The notes: generated from the letters alone by a model not told the origin. Positions 7,415 to 17,855 are shown, numbered from the stretch's first letter. The stretch: 64,000 nucleotides of DNA from Clostridia bacterium (GCA_017540175.1 JAFYBN010000034.1:16049-80048); one strand, 5' to 3'. Translations and numbers: made by a program.

Positions 7415-9241
7415 ATGAAAGATTACGAATTTGACCGCGAAATGAACGAACCCGCGGAAAACGGAAATATCCGGGAGTCCGCCGATGAAATGAGACCGAA
7501 TACGGAACCCGCGGCGTTTTCCGCCGAGGACAGGATCGAGCCCGCCGCTTTCGACACCCCGAGGGCTGACGACGCCCGCGAAGCGCGCGCCGCGTCCGAA
7601 GAGATCCCGTCCTACCGTTACGACCCGCACGCGGAGCGTCCCGCTTACGAGACGCCGATCCGGCAGCGCCGCCCCGATCCGCGCGACGCCGCCGCCGGTT
7701 ACAACGCGCCGCAGAGAGCTTATGAACCCGTGAACGATCCCGCCGTGCGGGAGAGCGCCGAACGGCGCGCCGCCTCCGAGCGGTACGGCGACACCTACCC
7801 CTACGGCGTGTCCCGGTATCAGGGAAGCACCTATAACGCTTACAGCGCGCGTCCCCGCACGCCCGAGACCGGAATTTCCTACGCGCCCTCCGAAGAGACG
7901 CGCGGCCGCCGCAAGAAGGAGAAGACCTCAAAGCCCGTCTCCCTGCGCGCCGTCGCCGTGATCTGCTGCGTCTGCGTGATCCTCGCCGGACTCGCGGGCT
8001 TCGGCGGAACGCTTCTCGCGAACAAGCTGACGTCCGGCAGCGGGACGGAGCAGAGCTCCGAGCAAGTCCGTCAGGCGAACGCCTCCCCGAGCGTAAGCGA
8101 TCCCCTTGTGATCTACAAGTCCACCGACGACACCGCGACCCCTGCCGCCGTTTCGAGCACGGGCGGCGATATGACCTACTCGCAGGTCTCCGCTCTCGTG
8201 AAGGACTCCGTCGTTGAGATCTATACCGAATTCACCGTCCGTTCGACTTATTTCGGACAGTACACCACGCAGGCCGGCGGCTCGGGCGTCATCCTCTCCG
8301 AGGACGGCAACATCCTCACCAACGCCCATGTCGTGACCAATGAGGACACCGGCGCGGTCGCGGACAACATCACGGTCCGCCTCACGAACGGTGATGAATA
8401 CGAGGCGACGGTCGTCTCCTACGACACCGAAGAAGATATCGCCGTCATCAAGATCGACAAGACCGGACTCACGCCCGCGCGCTGCGGCGACAGCGACAAA
8501 CTGGTCGTGGGCGAGGAGATCCTCGTCGTCGGCAACCCGCTCGGCGAGCTCGGCGGCTCCGTCTCCAACGGCATCGTGTCCGCCACGGAAAGAGAAATCG
8601 TGATCCAGGGCGTCACCATGCACCTCATCCAGACGAACGCGGCGATCAACCCGGGCAACTCCGGCGGCGGCATGTTCAACCTGAAGGGCGAGCTTGTCGG
8701 CATCGTCAATGCGAAGTCCGGCGGCACCATGATCGAAGGTCTCGGCTTCGCCATCCCGATCAACCAGGCGCTGAACGTCATCGAACAGCTCGTCACCTAC
8801 GGCTACGTCCGCGGCAAGCCCATGATCGGCGTGACCTTTGAAGACGTTTCGAGATCGAGCTATTACTTCTACTACAACGTCAAGCCGGGCGTTTACGTCT
8901 CCAGCCTTGTCGAGGGCATGAACGACAAAGTCCTCGAGGTCGGCGACCGCGTGATCGCGGTCAACGGCACGGAGGTCAGCGAATCCAGCGAGATCAAGAC
9001 CATGGTTCAGGCGGCCGCGATCGGCGATAAGCTCACGTTCCAGCTCTACCGCGACAACAAGCTCATGGAAGTCGAGGTCACCGTGTTCGAGCGCACGAGC
9101 AACACGTACACGCAGGCACAGAATCCCATCACCTTTGACGAAGACGAAGGAGACGCGAACGGCGATGAGGGTTCCTACGATCTCTGGGGCGACGGCAGCA
9201 TGATTCCCGAATGGCTCGAGGATTTCTTCAGAGGCCGCTGA
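7415..9241 (+). CDS. htrA: HtrA/DegP-family serine protease with PDZ domain, membrane-anchored
   Basis: A 608-residue protein. Residues 1-175 are a long, charged, Tyr/Arg/Pro-rich cytosolic region that is unusually long for HtrA. A transmembrane helix lies at about 178-203, then the S1C protease domain with catalytic His305 (TNAHVV), Asp341 (EEDIAVIKID) and Ser416 (NPGNSGGGMF). A PDZ domain covers about 470-570 (VYVSSLVEGMNDKVLEVGDRVIAVNG), and an acidic tail ends the protein. It should degrade misfolded secreted proteins at the outer face of the membrane. The start at 7415 is preceded by GGAGAAAGG. A response regulator and sensor kinase follow, which recalls the CssRS-HtrA secretion-stress pairing of Bacillus. 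Confidence 0.9.
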   Translation: MKDYEFDREMNEPAENGNIRESADEMRPNTEPAAFSAEDRIEPAAFDTPRADDAREARAASEEIPSYRYDPHAERPAYETPIRQRRPDPRDAAAGYNAPQRAYEPVNDPAVRESAERRAASERYGDTYPYGVSRYQGSTYNAYSARPRTPETGISYAPSEETRGRRKKEKTSKPVSLRAVAVICCVCVILAGLAGFGGTLLANKLTSGSGTEQSSEQVRQANASPSVSDPLVIYKSTDDTATPAAVSSTGGDMTYSQVSALVKDSVVEIYTEFTVRSTYFGQYTTQAGGSGVILSEDGNILTNAHVVTNEDTGAVADNITVRLTNGDEYEATVVSYDTEEDIAVIKIDKTGLTPARCGDSDKLVVGEEILVVGNPLGELGGSVSNGIVSATEREIVIQGVTMHLIQTNAAINPGNSGGGMFNLKGELVGIVNAKSGGTMIEGLGFAIPINQALNVIEQLVTYGYVRGKPMIGVTFEDVSRSSYYFYYNVKPGVYVSSLVEGMNDKVLEVGDRVIAVNGTEVSESSEIKTMVQAAAIGDKLTFQLYRDNKLMEVEVTVFERTSNTYTQAQNPITFDEDEGDANGDEGSYDLWGDGSMIPEWLEDFFRGR

Positions 9242-9410
9242 GCGGGATGCCCGTCAGCCGGTCCGTCGGTTCAACGATGAACCGGTAAACCCAACCGATC
9301 AACCGATCAACAGACCATCAACCCATCAGCCCGTTCACCGAAACAACCGCACATCGGAATCCGGGAGGGATGCTCCGGCACCCCTCCCGATACCTGTAAA
9401 GGGGGAAAAC
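9242..9410 (+). other. Gap before the response regulator: hairpins and short tandem repeats
   Basis: This gap contains a CGGTTCA/TGAACCG hairpin (9267-9284, loop ACGA, no T run), two tandem AACCGATC units (9293-9308), and GGGAGGG pairing with CCCTCCC (9363-9388) just before the ribosome binding site of the response regulator. No consensus promoter is visible, so the two-component genes may depend on read-through from htrA. Confidence 0.45.
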
Positions 9411-10121
9411 ATGTATCATATTTTAGTGGTCGACGATGAAGAAATGATCCGGCGACTGATCGCGAAATACGCGGTTTACGAGGGTCATGAAATCACGGAG
9501 GCGTCCGACGGCATGCAGGCGATCGATCTCTGCCGGACGGGCAAATTCGATCTCATGATCATCGACATCATGATGCCCGAGCTCGACGGTTTTTCCGCCT
9601 GCCGGGAGATCCGCAAGTTTTCCGACATCCCGATCATCATGCTTTCCGCCCGTGGCGAGGAATACGACAAAATCAACGGCTTCGAGCTCGGCATCGACGA
9701 CTATGTCGTCAAGCCCTTCTCCCCGAAGGAGCTGATGCTGCGCGTCAACGCCGTCATGAAGCGTGCCGCGGCGAAGGCGCAGGAAGCGCCCGCTCCCGTT
9801 TCCTCGGAGCCGGAGCATGAAATCGTGGAGCTCGGCGGGGGCGGACTCCGCGCCGATCTGACCGCGCGCATCGTATACGTGGACGGAAAGCGCGCCGACA
9901 TGACGCCGAAGGAATACGATCTGTTTTTCTACATGCTCAAGAACAAAAACATCGCCCTGACGCGCGAAAAGCTGATCACCGAGGTCTGGGGCTATGACTA
10001 TTTCGGCGACGACCGTACCCTCGACACGCATATCAAGCTGCTGCGCAAGAGCCTCGGAAAATACGCGGATTTTGTCGTAACGCTGCGCGGCGTGGGGTAC
10101 CGTTTCGATGCGGAAAAGTAA
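9411..10121 (+). CDS. OmpR/PhoB-family response regulator
   Basis: A 236-residue protein. The receiver domain (1-115) shows the acidic pair DDE at 8-10, the phosphorylation site Asp52 in IIDIMMPELDG, Ser79 in MLSARG and Lys101 in VVKPF. The winged-helix DNA-binding domain follows, with the PhoB-type segments MTPKEYDLFFYML and RTLDTHIKLLRKSLGK and the ending TLRGVGYRF. AAAGGGGG precedes the start. The kinase gene begins 14 bases before its stop. Proteins of this type bind direct repeats with an 11-base period, which fits the repeat in the htrA promoter upstream; that link is inferred. Confidence 0.93.
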   Translation: MYHILVVDDEEMIRRLIAKYAVYEGHEITEASDGMQAIDLCRTGKFDLMIIDIMMPELDGFSACREIRKFSDIPIIMLSARGEEYDKINGFELGIDDYVVKPFSPKELMLRVNAVMKRAAAKAQEAPAPVSSEPEHEIVELGGGGLRADLTARIVYVDGKRADMTPKEYDLFFYMLKNKNIALTREKLITEVWGYDYFGDDRTLDTHIKLLRKSLGKYADFVVTLRGVGYRFDAEK

Positions 10122-11652
10122 AACAAAAGTCCGCCGTTCGGAGAAACACGGCGTCAGCTTCCGCGTGCGCCTGCTTCTCACGTTCGGTTTCTTCACCCTG
10201 CTCGTGCTGCTTCTGCTCTGGCTCTTTCAGACCGTTCTGCTCGACGACATTTATCGCTCGCTCAAGACGCGCGAGCTCGGCAAATGCGCCGACCGCGTCG
10301 TCAAGCTGACCTATGAGGCCGAAGACAGCGAGAGCTTCGGGGCCGCGGTGGACGAGATCTCGCGCAAGTACGAGATCTGTGTATCCGTCTACCGAATCGA
10401 CGCCGGGCGCGGAACGCCGGTCATGCGGCAGCACGTCAACGCGTTCTGCTATATCCACAACATCCGCTCGGGCGAGATCCTGTCCCAGCTGTATTACAAC
10501 GCCGTGGAAGCGGGCGGGAAATACCGCGAGCTGATCTCTCTGGACGCGCTCTTCGGACGCAACCGGGGAGGACCCGACGAGCCCGCGGGCGCGGGTGAGA
10601 ACATGATCGAGGTGCGCATCATCGAAGAAAACGACGTGGTGCTCATGCTCCTGTTCAACACGGAGATCCAGCCCCTCAAATCGACGGTGAAGACCCTCAA
10701 CGCCCAGCTTGTCTGGATCACCCTGATCCTTGCGGCCGCCGGCGTCGTCTTCGCGCTGATTTTGTCCGACCGCATGTCGAAGCCGCTCAGGCAGATGAGC
10801 GCGGAGGCGTCGAAGCTCGCGCTCGGCGACTATGCCGTGAACTTCGACGGGGAGGGCTGCGCGGAGACGGAAAACCTGTCGGCGACTTTGAACCGCGCCG
10901 CCTACGAGCTCTCGAAGCTCGACCGGATGCAGAAGGATCTCATTGCCAACGTCTCCCACGATCTCAGGACCCCTCTGACCATGATCGCGGGGTACACCGA
11001 AATCATGCGCGATCTCCCGGGCGAGGCGACGCCGGAGAACTTCCAGATCGTCCTGGACGAGACGAATCGCCTGACGAATCTCGTCACCGACATGCTCGAG
11101 GTGTCGAAATACCAGAACGGGGAGCAGAAGCTGAATTCCTCCGTCTTCAATTTCACGGAGGTGATCCGGAAGACGCTCGAGCGGTACCAGAAGCTGAAGG
11201 AGCACGACGGCTACGTCATCCGCTTCGAGGCTGACCGGGACGCGTACGTGAACGGGGACGAGGGGCGGATTCTGCAGGTCGTCTACAATCTCATCAACAA
11301 CGCCGTGAACTATACGGGCGAGGACAAAACCGTCGTCGTGCGCCAGACCCTGCTGCGCGAGGGCGGGCAGGACTATGTGCTCTGCGAGGTGATCGACACG
11401 GGGGACGGCATCGCCGAGGAAGATCTGCCGCTCGTGTGGGAGCGCTATTACAAGGCGAACGATTTCCACAAGCGCGCGCACATGGGCACGGGACTCGGAC
11501 TGTCCATCGTCCGCAGCATCCTCTTGCTGCACGGAGCGCAGTTCGGCGTCCGCAGCCGCGTGGGAGAGGGAAGCGATTTCTGGTTCCGGCTGAAGACCGT
11601 CTCCGCGCCGGATGGGATCGCGCCCGCGGACGGAGGAACGGGGACCGAATAA
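10108..11652 (+). CDS. Transmembrane sensor histidine kinase
   Basis: A 514-residue kinase. Transmembrane helix 1 lies at about 20-42, an extracytoplasmic sensing domain of about 155 residues follows, then helix 2 at about 201-219, a HAMP linker, and a HisKA domain with the phosphorylated His284 in NVSHDLRTPL. The HATPase domain carries the N box (QVVYNLINNAVNY), the G1 box (DTGDGI) and G2 (GTGLGLSIV). No PAS domain is present, so the architecture is closer to CssS or generic PhoR-like kinases without PAS. It overlaps the response regulator by 14 bases and should be its cognate kinase. The signal may be secretion or envelope stress, judging by the htrA neighbour. Confidence 0.92.
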   Translation: MRKSKTKVRRSEKHGVSFRVRLLLTFGFFTLLVLLLLWLFQTVLLDDIYRSLKTRELGKCADRVVKLTYEAEDSESFGAAVDEISRKYEICVSVYRIDAGRGTPVMRQHVNAFCYIHNIRSGEILSQLYYNAVEAGGKYRELISLDALFGRNRGGPDEPAGAGENMIEVRIIEENDVVLMLLFNTEIQPLKSTVKTLNAQLVWITLILAAAGVVFALILSDRMSKPLRQMSAEASKLALGDYAVNFDGEGCAETENLSATLNRAAYELSKLDRMQKDLIANVSHDLRTPLTMIAGYTEIMRDLPGEATPENFQIVLDETNRLTNLVTDMLEVSKYQNGEQKLNSSVFNFTEVIRKTLERYQKLKEHDGYVIRFEADRDAYVNGDEGRILQVVYNLINNAVNYTGEDKTVVVRQTLLREGGQDYVLCEVIDTGDGIAEEDLPLVWERYYKANDFHKRAHMGTGLGLSIVRSILLLHGAQFGVRSRVGEGSDFWFRLKTVSAPDGIAPADGGTGTE

Positions 11653-11661
11653 ACAAACAGG

Positions 11662-11706
11662 GCCAAGCCCCGCGACCGTTTTGAAGCGGCCGCGGGGCTT
11701 GGCGTT
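11662..11706 (+). terminator. Intrinsic terminator after the two-component operon
   Basis: GCCAAGCCCCGCG pairs with CGCGGGGCTTGGC (13 bases each, ending at 11703) and is followed by GTTTC. A strong stem with a weak T tract. Confidence 0.7.
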
Positions 11707-11763
11707 TCGAAGTGCATCGGATCTGATACGCTTCCCGTTCATAATATTTACAATATTTTTTGT

Positions 11764-11797
11764 GTCATTCTTAGGAGCGAAGCGACGAAGAATCTTT
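11764..11797. repeat. REP-like palindromic repeat
   Basis: ATTCTT (11767) and AAGAAT (11788) flank an inner GAGCGAAGCGACG segment. Short elements built from GCGAAGCGA between such arms are common dispersed repeats in Clostridia genomes. It lies in an AT-rich gap between convergent genes. Confidence 0.5.
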
Positions 11798-11819
11798 GTA
11801 CGATAAGACATGAAGCGGT

Positions 11820-12755
11820 TTATTGAGCCTGCTTGATTTCCACGCCGACCAGGTTGAAAGCGAAGCGCCCACCGTTTCTTTCATCGTTATAGGAAACGGA
11901 GACTACCCTACCCACAACGGTGATCTTGCTGCCGTACGATCCGTCGTCCGTCAATTCCGAAAACTTCCCTCTGTCCGCGATGAAATGAACGGATACCATC
12001 AATTGTCCTCCGATCGCGGTCGTTATAGCGGTGTTACGACTCTCGAATCTATCATAGTCCGAAATGATATCCTTAGAGAAATCGCTCGTGAACTCGACCC
12101 AGGCGCCGGTATAGTTTTCGGCCAGAGCCCGCTCCAGCCCGCTGAAACTGTACGAGAGCGAGAGCTTGCCCTTTTCGTGCGCGAGGATATCCCTGTAAAC
12201 TCTTTCAGCACTCAAAGGGATGGGATGATCCTTTGTGTTGAACGCGGGAGCGCTTTCGTCCGGGTTTTCTTCCTTACCGCTGTTGACATCACGGGCAAAA
12301 AAGCTCTTCACTTTCATGCACAGGACGAGCTGCTCGTAACCGAACTTCTCGAACTCCCGGATGGTCCCGGTCATTTGGACGGAGCGGATATTGCCCATGT
12401 CCACCAGATCGTTGTACTCTTTTTCGAGGCTTGAATTCTCCCATGCTACGGGTTTGATGATGATGCCTTTTCCTTGATAACCGTCCTGAAGGTAGAGCTT
12501 GTCGAATTCTGTCAGCGTATTGGTAAAACCGATCACGCTGACGACTGTATTTTTGTATTCCTTCCCCAACTCTTCAAGGGTTTGGGCGGTGAATGTCTGG
12601 GAAGAGCCCGCTTTTTTGTTGATTTTTTCAACTTTTTCAATCAGCTCCTCCCGGATGATGGGGACTGCGTTCCGCGCGTCCGATCCGCATGACCCGAACA
12701 CTGGCAGCAGCAAAACGATTGCCAGAAGCATTCCGATTGTTCTTTTGATTTTCAT
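11820..12755 (-). CDS. Lipoprotein with OB-fold-like (tRNA_anti-like) segments
   Basis: A 311-residue predicted lipoprotein. The signal peptide (KIKRTIGMLLAIVLLLPVF) ends at a lipobox-like GSC followed by SD. The mature part has two similar regions, one near residues 60-130 (NTVVSVIGFT ... SVQMTGTIREF) and one at the C-terminus (SKITVVGRVVSVSYNDERN ... FNLVGVEIK). Both look like the small beta-barrels of the tRNA_anti-like family. No enzyme motif is visible. The start at 12755 is chosen because AGGATGA sits five bases upstream; the ATG at 12764 overlaps that site. Codon use is less GC-rich than in neighbours, which may point to recent acquisition. Function unknown. Confidence 0.65.
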   Translation of the reverse strand: MKIKRTIGMLLAIVLLLPVFGSCGSDARNAVPIIREELIEKVEKINKKAGSSQTFTAQTLEELGKEYKNTVVSVIGFTNTLTEFDKLYLQDGYQGKGIIIKPVAWENSSLEKEYNDLVDMGNIRSVQMTGTIREFEKFGYEQLVLCMKVKSFFARDVNSGKEENPDESAPAFNTKDHPIPLSAERVYRDILAHEKGKLSLSYSFSGLERALAENYTGAWVEFTSDFSKDIISDYDRFESRNTAITTAIGGQLMVSVHFIADRGKFSELTDDGSYGSKITVVGRVVSVSYNDERNGGRFAFNLVGVEIKQAQ

Positions 12756-12860
12756 GATGTTCATCCTGTACTTTCATTTTTTGGGATATTTTTTTGAACA
12801 AAGGAAACAAATGCTGACAAAATAAGGCGCGGCATGACGGGATTCTTCCGGACAGCAGCG

Positions 12861-12891
12861 CGCTCTCTTCGGCATAACGCCGAAGAGAGCG
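12861..12891. other. Perfect 13-bp hairpin between minus-strand genes
   Basis: CGCTCTCTTCGGC pairs with GCCGAAGAGAGCG around the loop ATAAC. There is no T tract on either side, so it may be a weak terminator or a processing or stability element between the oxidoreductase and lipoprotein genes. Confidence 0.6.
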
Positions 12892-12945
12892 GTGCGAGCC
12901 GGGAAACAGTATCCTGAAATGCAGCGCCGTTGTGCCTGAAACGCG

Positions 12946-14088
12946 TTAAATCTCGGCAAACTTGATTTCGATTTCCTTGCCGAGCTCGGCGGACTTGTTG
13001 ATGCCATCGATGATCGCCTGGTTGTAGAGGATCTGGGAGGTCGGAACGGGAGCGGGACCGTTCGTGCGGATCGCGTCGAGGAAGGAACGGATCTTCTTGT
13101 CGAAGAGGCCGCCCTTGCCGGAGTTCTGAAGGATCGGGATCACGGTCTGGGTCTGAGCGCCCGCGACGTCGTGATAGAGGGTCATGGGGCCGCCGACCGA
13201 GCCGTTCCAGCAGTCCGTGGACGGAATGCGGAGCGCGCCTTCCGTACCGAAGATGATGGTGTCACCGGGGGTGTCGACGTGCATCGCCCAAGCGATACGG
13301 AAGTCGAGGATGATGCCGCCCTCAAGACGCACGAACGCGGCGGCAAAGTCGTCGACGGAGAAGCGCGCGGCGTCCGCTCCGTTGTACTTCGGGTTCTTGC
13401 CGAAGAAGTCGGAGATGTAGCCGGAGACCGTCAGCGGCTTCGGATAGCCGATGGCGTTGAGGACCATGTCGAGGGAGTAGCAGCCGATGTCGCCCAGAGC
13501 GCCGATGCCGCCCGTGGACTTTTCGATGAAGGTCGAGCCCGGGATGCCGCGGCGGCGGCCGCCGCCCGTCTGGATGTAGTAGATCTTGCCGAGCGCGCCG
13601 GAGTCGACGATCTTCTTGATCATCTGCATGTTCGCGTCAAAGCGGGGCTGGAAGCCGACGGAGACGAACTTGCCGGACGCCTTTTCCGCCTTGCACACCG
13701 CTTCCGCTTCCTCGAGGGTCACGGTGAAGGGCTTTTCGAGCAGAACCGGGAGACCGTGCTCAAGCGCGTAGATCGTCGGGATCGCGTGCTGGGTGTTGTA
13801 GGTGCAGATGGAAACGCCGTCCAGATCGGGTTCGTTGTCGATCAGTTCCTTGTGGGAGGGATAGAAGTGCACGCCGGAGACGCCGTAGCGCTCCATGAAC
13901 TTCTCCGCCTTGCCGGGGATGAGATCGGCGGCGGCGACGATTTCAACGTCGTCCTGCGCCTTGTAGCTCTGGATGTGGCTTTCGGCGATCCAGCCGGTAC
14001 CGATGATACCGATTTTCAGCTTGCGGCCGGCTGCCTTCTTTTCTTCGATGACTTCCTGCTTGAACTGGCTGAGAACTTTGTCAGACAT
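12946..14088 (-). CDS. Gfo/Idh/MocA-family NAD(P)-dependent oxidoreductase
   Basis: A 380-residue protein. The Rossmann fold begins with IGIIGTGWIAESH near residue 26. The family signature LLEKPF contains the catalytic lysine, and the alpha/beta C-terminal domain includes GALGDIGCYSLDM. Members oxidise or reduce sugars, inositols or their derivatives at a ring carbon using NAD(P). It is downstream of a sugar epimerase gene (72-base gap) and read in the same direction, so the two probably act in one carbohydrate or inositol-like catabolic route. AAAGGCGG precedes the start. The exact substrate cannot be assigned. Confidence 0.9.
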   Translation of the reverse strand: MSDKVLSQFKQEVIEEKKAAGRKLKIGIIGTGWIAESHIQSYKAQDDVEIVAAADLIPGKAEKFMERYGVSGVHFYPSHKELIDNEPDLDGVSICTYNTQHAIPTIYALEHGLPVLLEKPFTVTLEEAEAVCKAEKASGKFVSVGFQPRFDANMQMIKKIVDSGALGKIYYIQTGGGRRRGIPGSTFIEKSTGGIGALGDIGCYSLDMVLNAIGYPKPLTVSGYISDFFGKNPKYNGADAARFSVDDFAAAFVRLEGGIILDFRIAWAMHVDTPGDTIIFGTEGALRIPSTDCWNGSVGGPMTLYHDVAGAQTQTVIPILQNSGKGGLFDKKIRSFLDAIRTNGPAPVPTSQILYNQAIIDGINKSAELGKEIEIKFAEI

Positions 14089-14160
14089 GTGTTTGGTCCG
14101 CCTTTCTTATTTTTTTCGAGTGTATTTGACCGCATGAAGCGGAAACGTACGGGATTCGGA

Positions 14161-14985
14161 TCACCAGCCGATGGATTTGAGGTACTCGATGCTCGCCTTG
14201 ACGGATTCGAGACGGGACAGCCCCATGGACGGCTCGTCCTGTTCGACGACCACCCACTCCGCGCCCGCCTTTTCGGACGCCTCGAGGATGGCGGGCATGT
14301 TCTGCATGCCGTGGCCGACCGGACGGAACTCGAACGTGGAGGGCTCGTCGTCCTTCTTGTCGTCGTCCAGACCGATCAGAGCGTAGAGATGCTCGGGCAG
14401 CTTGCCGCTCATGAAGAAGTCCTTCAGGTGAACGACCGGGGCGCGGCCCGCGTATTTTTCGATGAACGGCGCGGGCTCCTCCCCGCCGACGTTGACCCAG
14501 CAGGTGTCGAGCTCGGTCTGGAGCAGGTCGGGGGATACGCTCTCGTACAGCACGTCGAGCCCGTATTTGTCCCCGATTTTCTTGAATTCGAAGTCGTGGT
14601 TGTGATAGAGCAGGGTGATGCCGTACTTCTTCGCGCACGCGCCGAGCTTTTTGATGTCCTCGATCGTCTGCTCAAAGAGGGGCGCGCCGGGTCTTCTTTC
14701 CTCGGTCACATAGGGGACGGCGGCGAACCGGCACCCGATCTCTGCGTAATCGGAGAAGGTCTTGTCCGGGTCGGCAAGCATGTCCGCGAGCGGGATATGC
14801 GCCGAGATCGGCACGAGCCCGAGCGCGTCGCACACACCCTTCACATATTCGGGGGAATGTCCGTAGAGTCCCGCGAACTCCACGCCGTCATAGCCCATTT
14901 CCTTGATTTTTCTGAAGGTTCCCGCGAGATCCGCTTCCGCGTCGTCCCTGACGGAATAAACCTGTACCGCTATGGGTTTTGCCAT
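14161..14985 (-). CDS. Sugar phosphate isomerase/epimerase, xylose isomerase-like TIM barrel
   Basis: A 274-residue AP-endonuclease-2/IolE-like TIM barrel. Typical family segments are VQVYSVRDD at the N-terminus, MGYDGVEFAGLYG, ITLLYHNHDFEF, ELDTCWVNVGGE and VVHLKDF. The acidic and histidine residues in these strands form the divalent-metal site. It likely isomerises or epimerises a sugar or keto-inositol, with the oxidoreductase encoded just downstream. A perfect AGGAGG stands before the ATG, and a sigma-A promoter lies 55 bases upstream, making this the first gene of the pair. Confidence 0.88.
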   Translation of the reverse strand: MAKPIAVQVYSVRDDAEADLAGTFRKIKEMGYDGVEFAGLYGHSPEYVKGVCDALGLVPISAHIPLADMLADPDKTFSDYAEIGCRFAAVPYVTEERRPGAPLFEQTIEDIKKLGACAKKYGITLLYHNHDFEFKKIGDKYGLDVLYESVSPDLLQTELDTCWVNVGGEEPAPFIEKYAGRAPVVHLKDFFMSGKLPEHLYALIGLDDDKKDDEPSTFEFRPVGHGMQNMPAILEASEKAGAEWVVVEQDEPSMGLSRLESVKASIEYLKSIGW

Positions 14986-15039
14986 AATCTCCTCCTGAAA
15001 TCGGAGCGCGGCGTCCTGTCCGCGTCCCGTATTTTCTCT

Positions 15040-15068
15040 ATAATACCATAAATCAGGCGCAAAATCAA
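15040..15068 (-). promoter_or_regulatory. Sigma-A promoter of the epimerase-oxidoreductase operon
   Basis: On the minus strand TTGATT (15063-15068), 17 bases, TATTAT (15040-15045). Confidence 0.72.
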
Positions 15069-15173
15069 GAGTTTTTCGTCATTTTGCATTCAAGAATCCG
15101 ATTCGGGGGGCAATGCGGCGGCGCGTATGAAAAAAGCCCAATTGCCCGGCGCAAACTTTGTACTCTTTCCCGA

Positions 15174-15202
15174 TTGACAACGGGGACCGGATCAAGTATA
15201 AT
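15174..15202 (+). promoter_or_regulatory. Sigma-A promoter of guaB
   Basis: Perfect consensus: TTGACA (15174-15179), 17 bases, TATAAT (15197-15202). The leader is about 60 bases long. GGGCAAT (about 15110) and ATTGCCC (about 15142) upstream are complementary but unassigned. Confidence 0.85.
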
Positions 15203-15242
15203 AAATAAAATAACCTCCCGCGGGAAGAGACTTCCCGCCTGA

Positions 15243-16748
<1,506 letters not shown>

Positions 16749-16773
16749 GACAATTCCGGACGGATCGTCTTCC

Positions 16774-16805
16774 CCCGCGCCGGCGTTTCGCCGGCGTGGG
16801 TTTTT
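16774..16805 (+). terminator. Intrinsic terminator after guaB
   Basis: CCCGCGCCGGCG pairs with CGCCGGCGTGGG around TTT and is followed by five Ts. Confidence 0.88.
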
Positions 16806-16907
16806 ACATTTTCATAAAGTTTTAACACCGCGGTCACGGATTCCGATGGCGGCTCCGCGGCGAATGCGGTATGATGGATGTGACAACGGAGGAGGTACAG
16901 GAAAATC

Positions 16908-17789
16908 ATGAAAAAAATGCTTTTGATCATCAACCCGGTGACCGCGAAGACGGCGATTACCCCCCATCTGATCGAAATCGTCGATCTGTTCGAAAAGGGC
17001 GGTTACGCCGTTGAGGTCCACGTGACAAAACGCAAATACGACGCGCTGCGCCTCGTGAGACAAACCGGAGCCTCCTATGACACGGTCGTGTGCGCGGGCG
17101 GGGACGGAACGCTGAACGAAACCGTTTTCGGCGCCATGGCGCTGAAGCAAAAGCCGAAGATCGGCTATATCCCGGCGGGAACGACGAACGATTTCGCGGC
17201 AAGTTGGGGCATTCCGAGGCGTCCCCTCGAGGCGGCGCAGGCGATCGTGAAGGGCAGCTCGCGTCCCATCGACGTCAACCTGTTCGAAAACCGTCCGTAT
17301 ATTTACGTCGCGGCGTTCGGAACCTTCGCGGAGGTATCCTTCGAGACGCCGCAGAACCTCAAGAAGAGCCTCGGGTGGTCGGCGTACATTTTCGAAGGGA
17401 TCAAAAGACTGCCGAGCATCCGCCCCGTGCACATGCGCGTCGAGTACGACGGCGGCGTCACCGAGGGGAATTTCCTCTACGGCATGATGTCGAACACGAG
17501 GCGCGTGGGGGGATTCGATCTCAAAATCAAGGACGACATCAGCCTGTTCGACGGACGCATGGAGATGATCCTCATCCGGCAGCCGGACAACCCCGCCGAC
17601 AACCCGAAAATGCTCGGCGCGGTCCTGATGCAGGATACCTCGAGCGAATTCATCGTGTTTGCCCACACGAAGCGCGTCCATTTCGAAGCGGAAAAACCCA
17701 TTCTGTGGACGATCGACGGTGAGAACGGCGGCGAAGTCCAGAAGGGCGATATCGTGCTGTGCAGGAACGCGATCGAAATGTTCGTATAA
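16908..17789 (+). CDS. Diacylglycerol/lipid kinase family protein (YegS/DgkB type)
   Basis: A 293-residue lipid kinase. The nucleotide-binding motif GGDGTLN is at 64-70 and PAGTTND at 89-95; the C-terminal beta-sandwich domain ends with an ILWTIDGENGG segment typical of the family, which carries the catalytic acid. Likely phosphorylates diacylglycerol or a related lipid at the inner membrane face, recycling it to phospholipid synthesis. GGAGG precedes the start. A TATGAT at 16870-16875 is the best -10 candidate, but no good -35 accompanies it. Confidence 0.88.
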   Translation: MKKMLLIINPVTAKTAITPHLIEIVDLFEKGGYAVEVHVTKRKYDALRLVRQTGASYDTVVCAGGDGTLNETVFGAMALKQKPKIGYIPAGTTNDFAASWGIPRRPLEAAQAIVKGSSRPIDVNLFENRPYIYVAAFGTFAEVSFETPQNLKKSLGWSAYIFEGIKRLPSIRPVHMRVEYDGGVTEGNFLYGMMSNTRRVGGFDLKIKDDISLFDGRMEMILIRQPDNPADNPKMLGAVLMQDTSSEFIVFAHTKRVHFEAEKPILWTIDGENGGEVQKGDIVLCRNAIEMFV

Positions 17790-17790
17790 G

Positions 17791-17817
17791 GGAACCGCTG
17801 ATTCATTCGGCGGTTCC
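17791..17817 (+). other. Hairpin between lipid kinase and MBL genes
   Basis: GGAACCGC pairs with GCGGTTCC; no T run follows. Possibly an attenuator or mRNA-processing site; the MBL gene starts 38 bases downstream. Confidence 0.45.
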
Positions 17818-17855
17818 TAAGCATTCCCGAATCGGAAAAAGACAAGGAGGACAGC

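Noticed and set aside
12861-12891. Intrinsic terminator for the oxidoreductase gene
   Set aside because: The 13-base stem is perfect, but neither side has a T run, so it is listed only as a hairpin.
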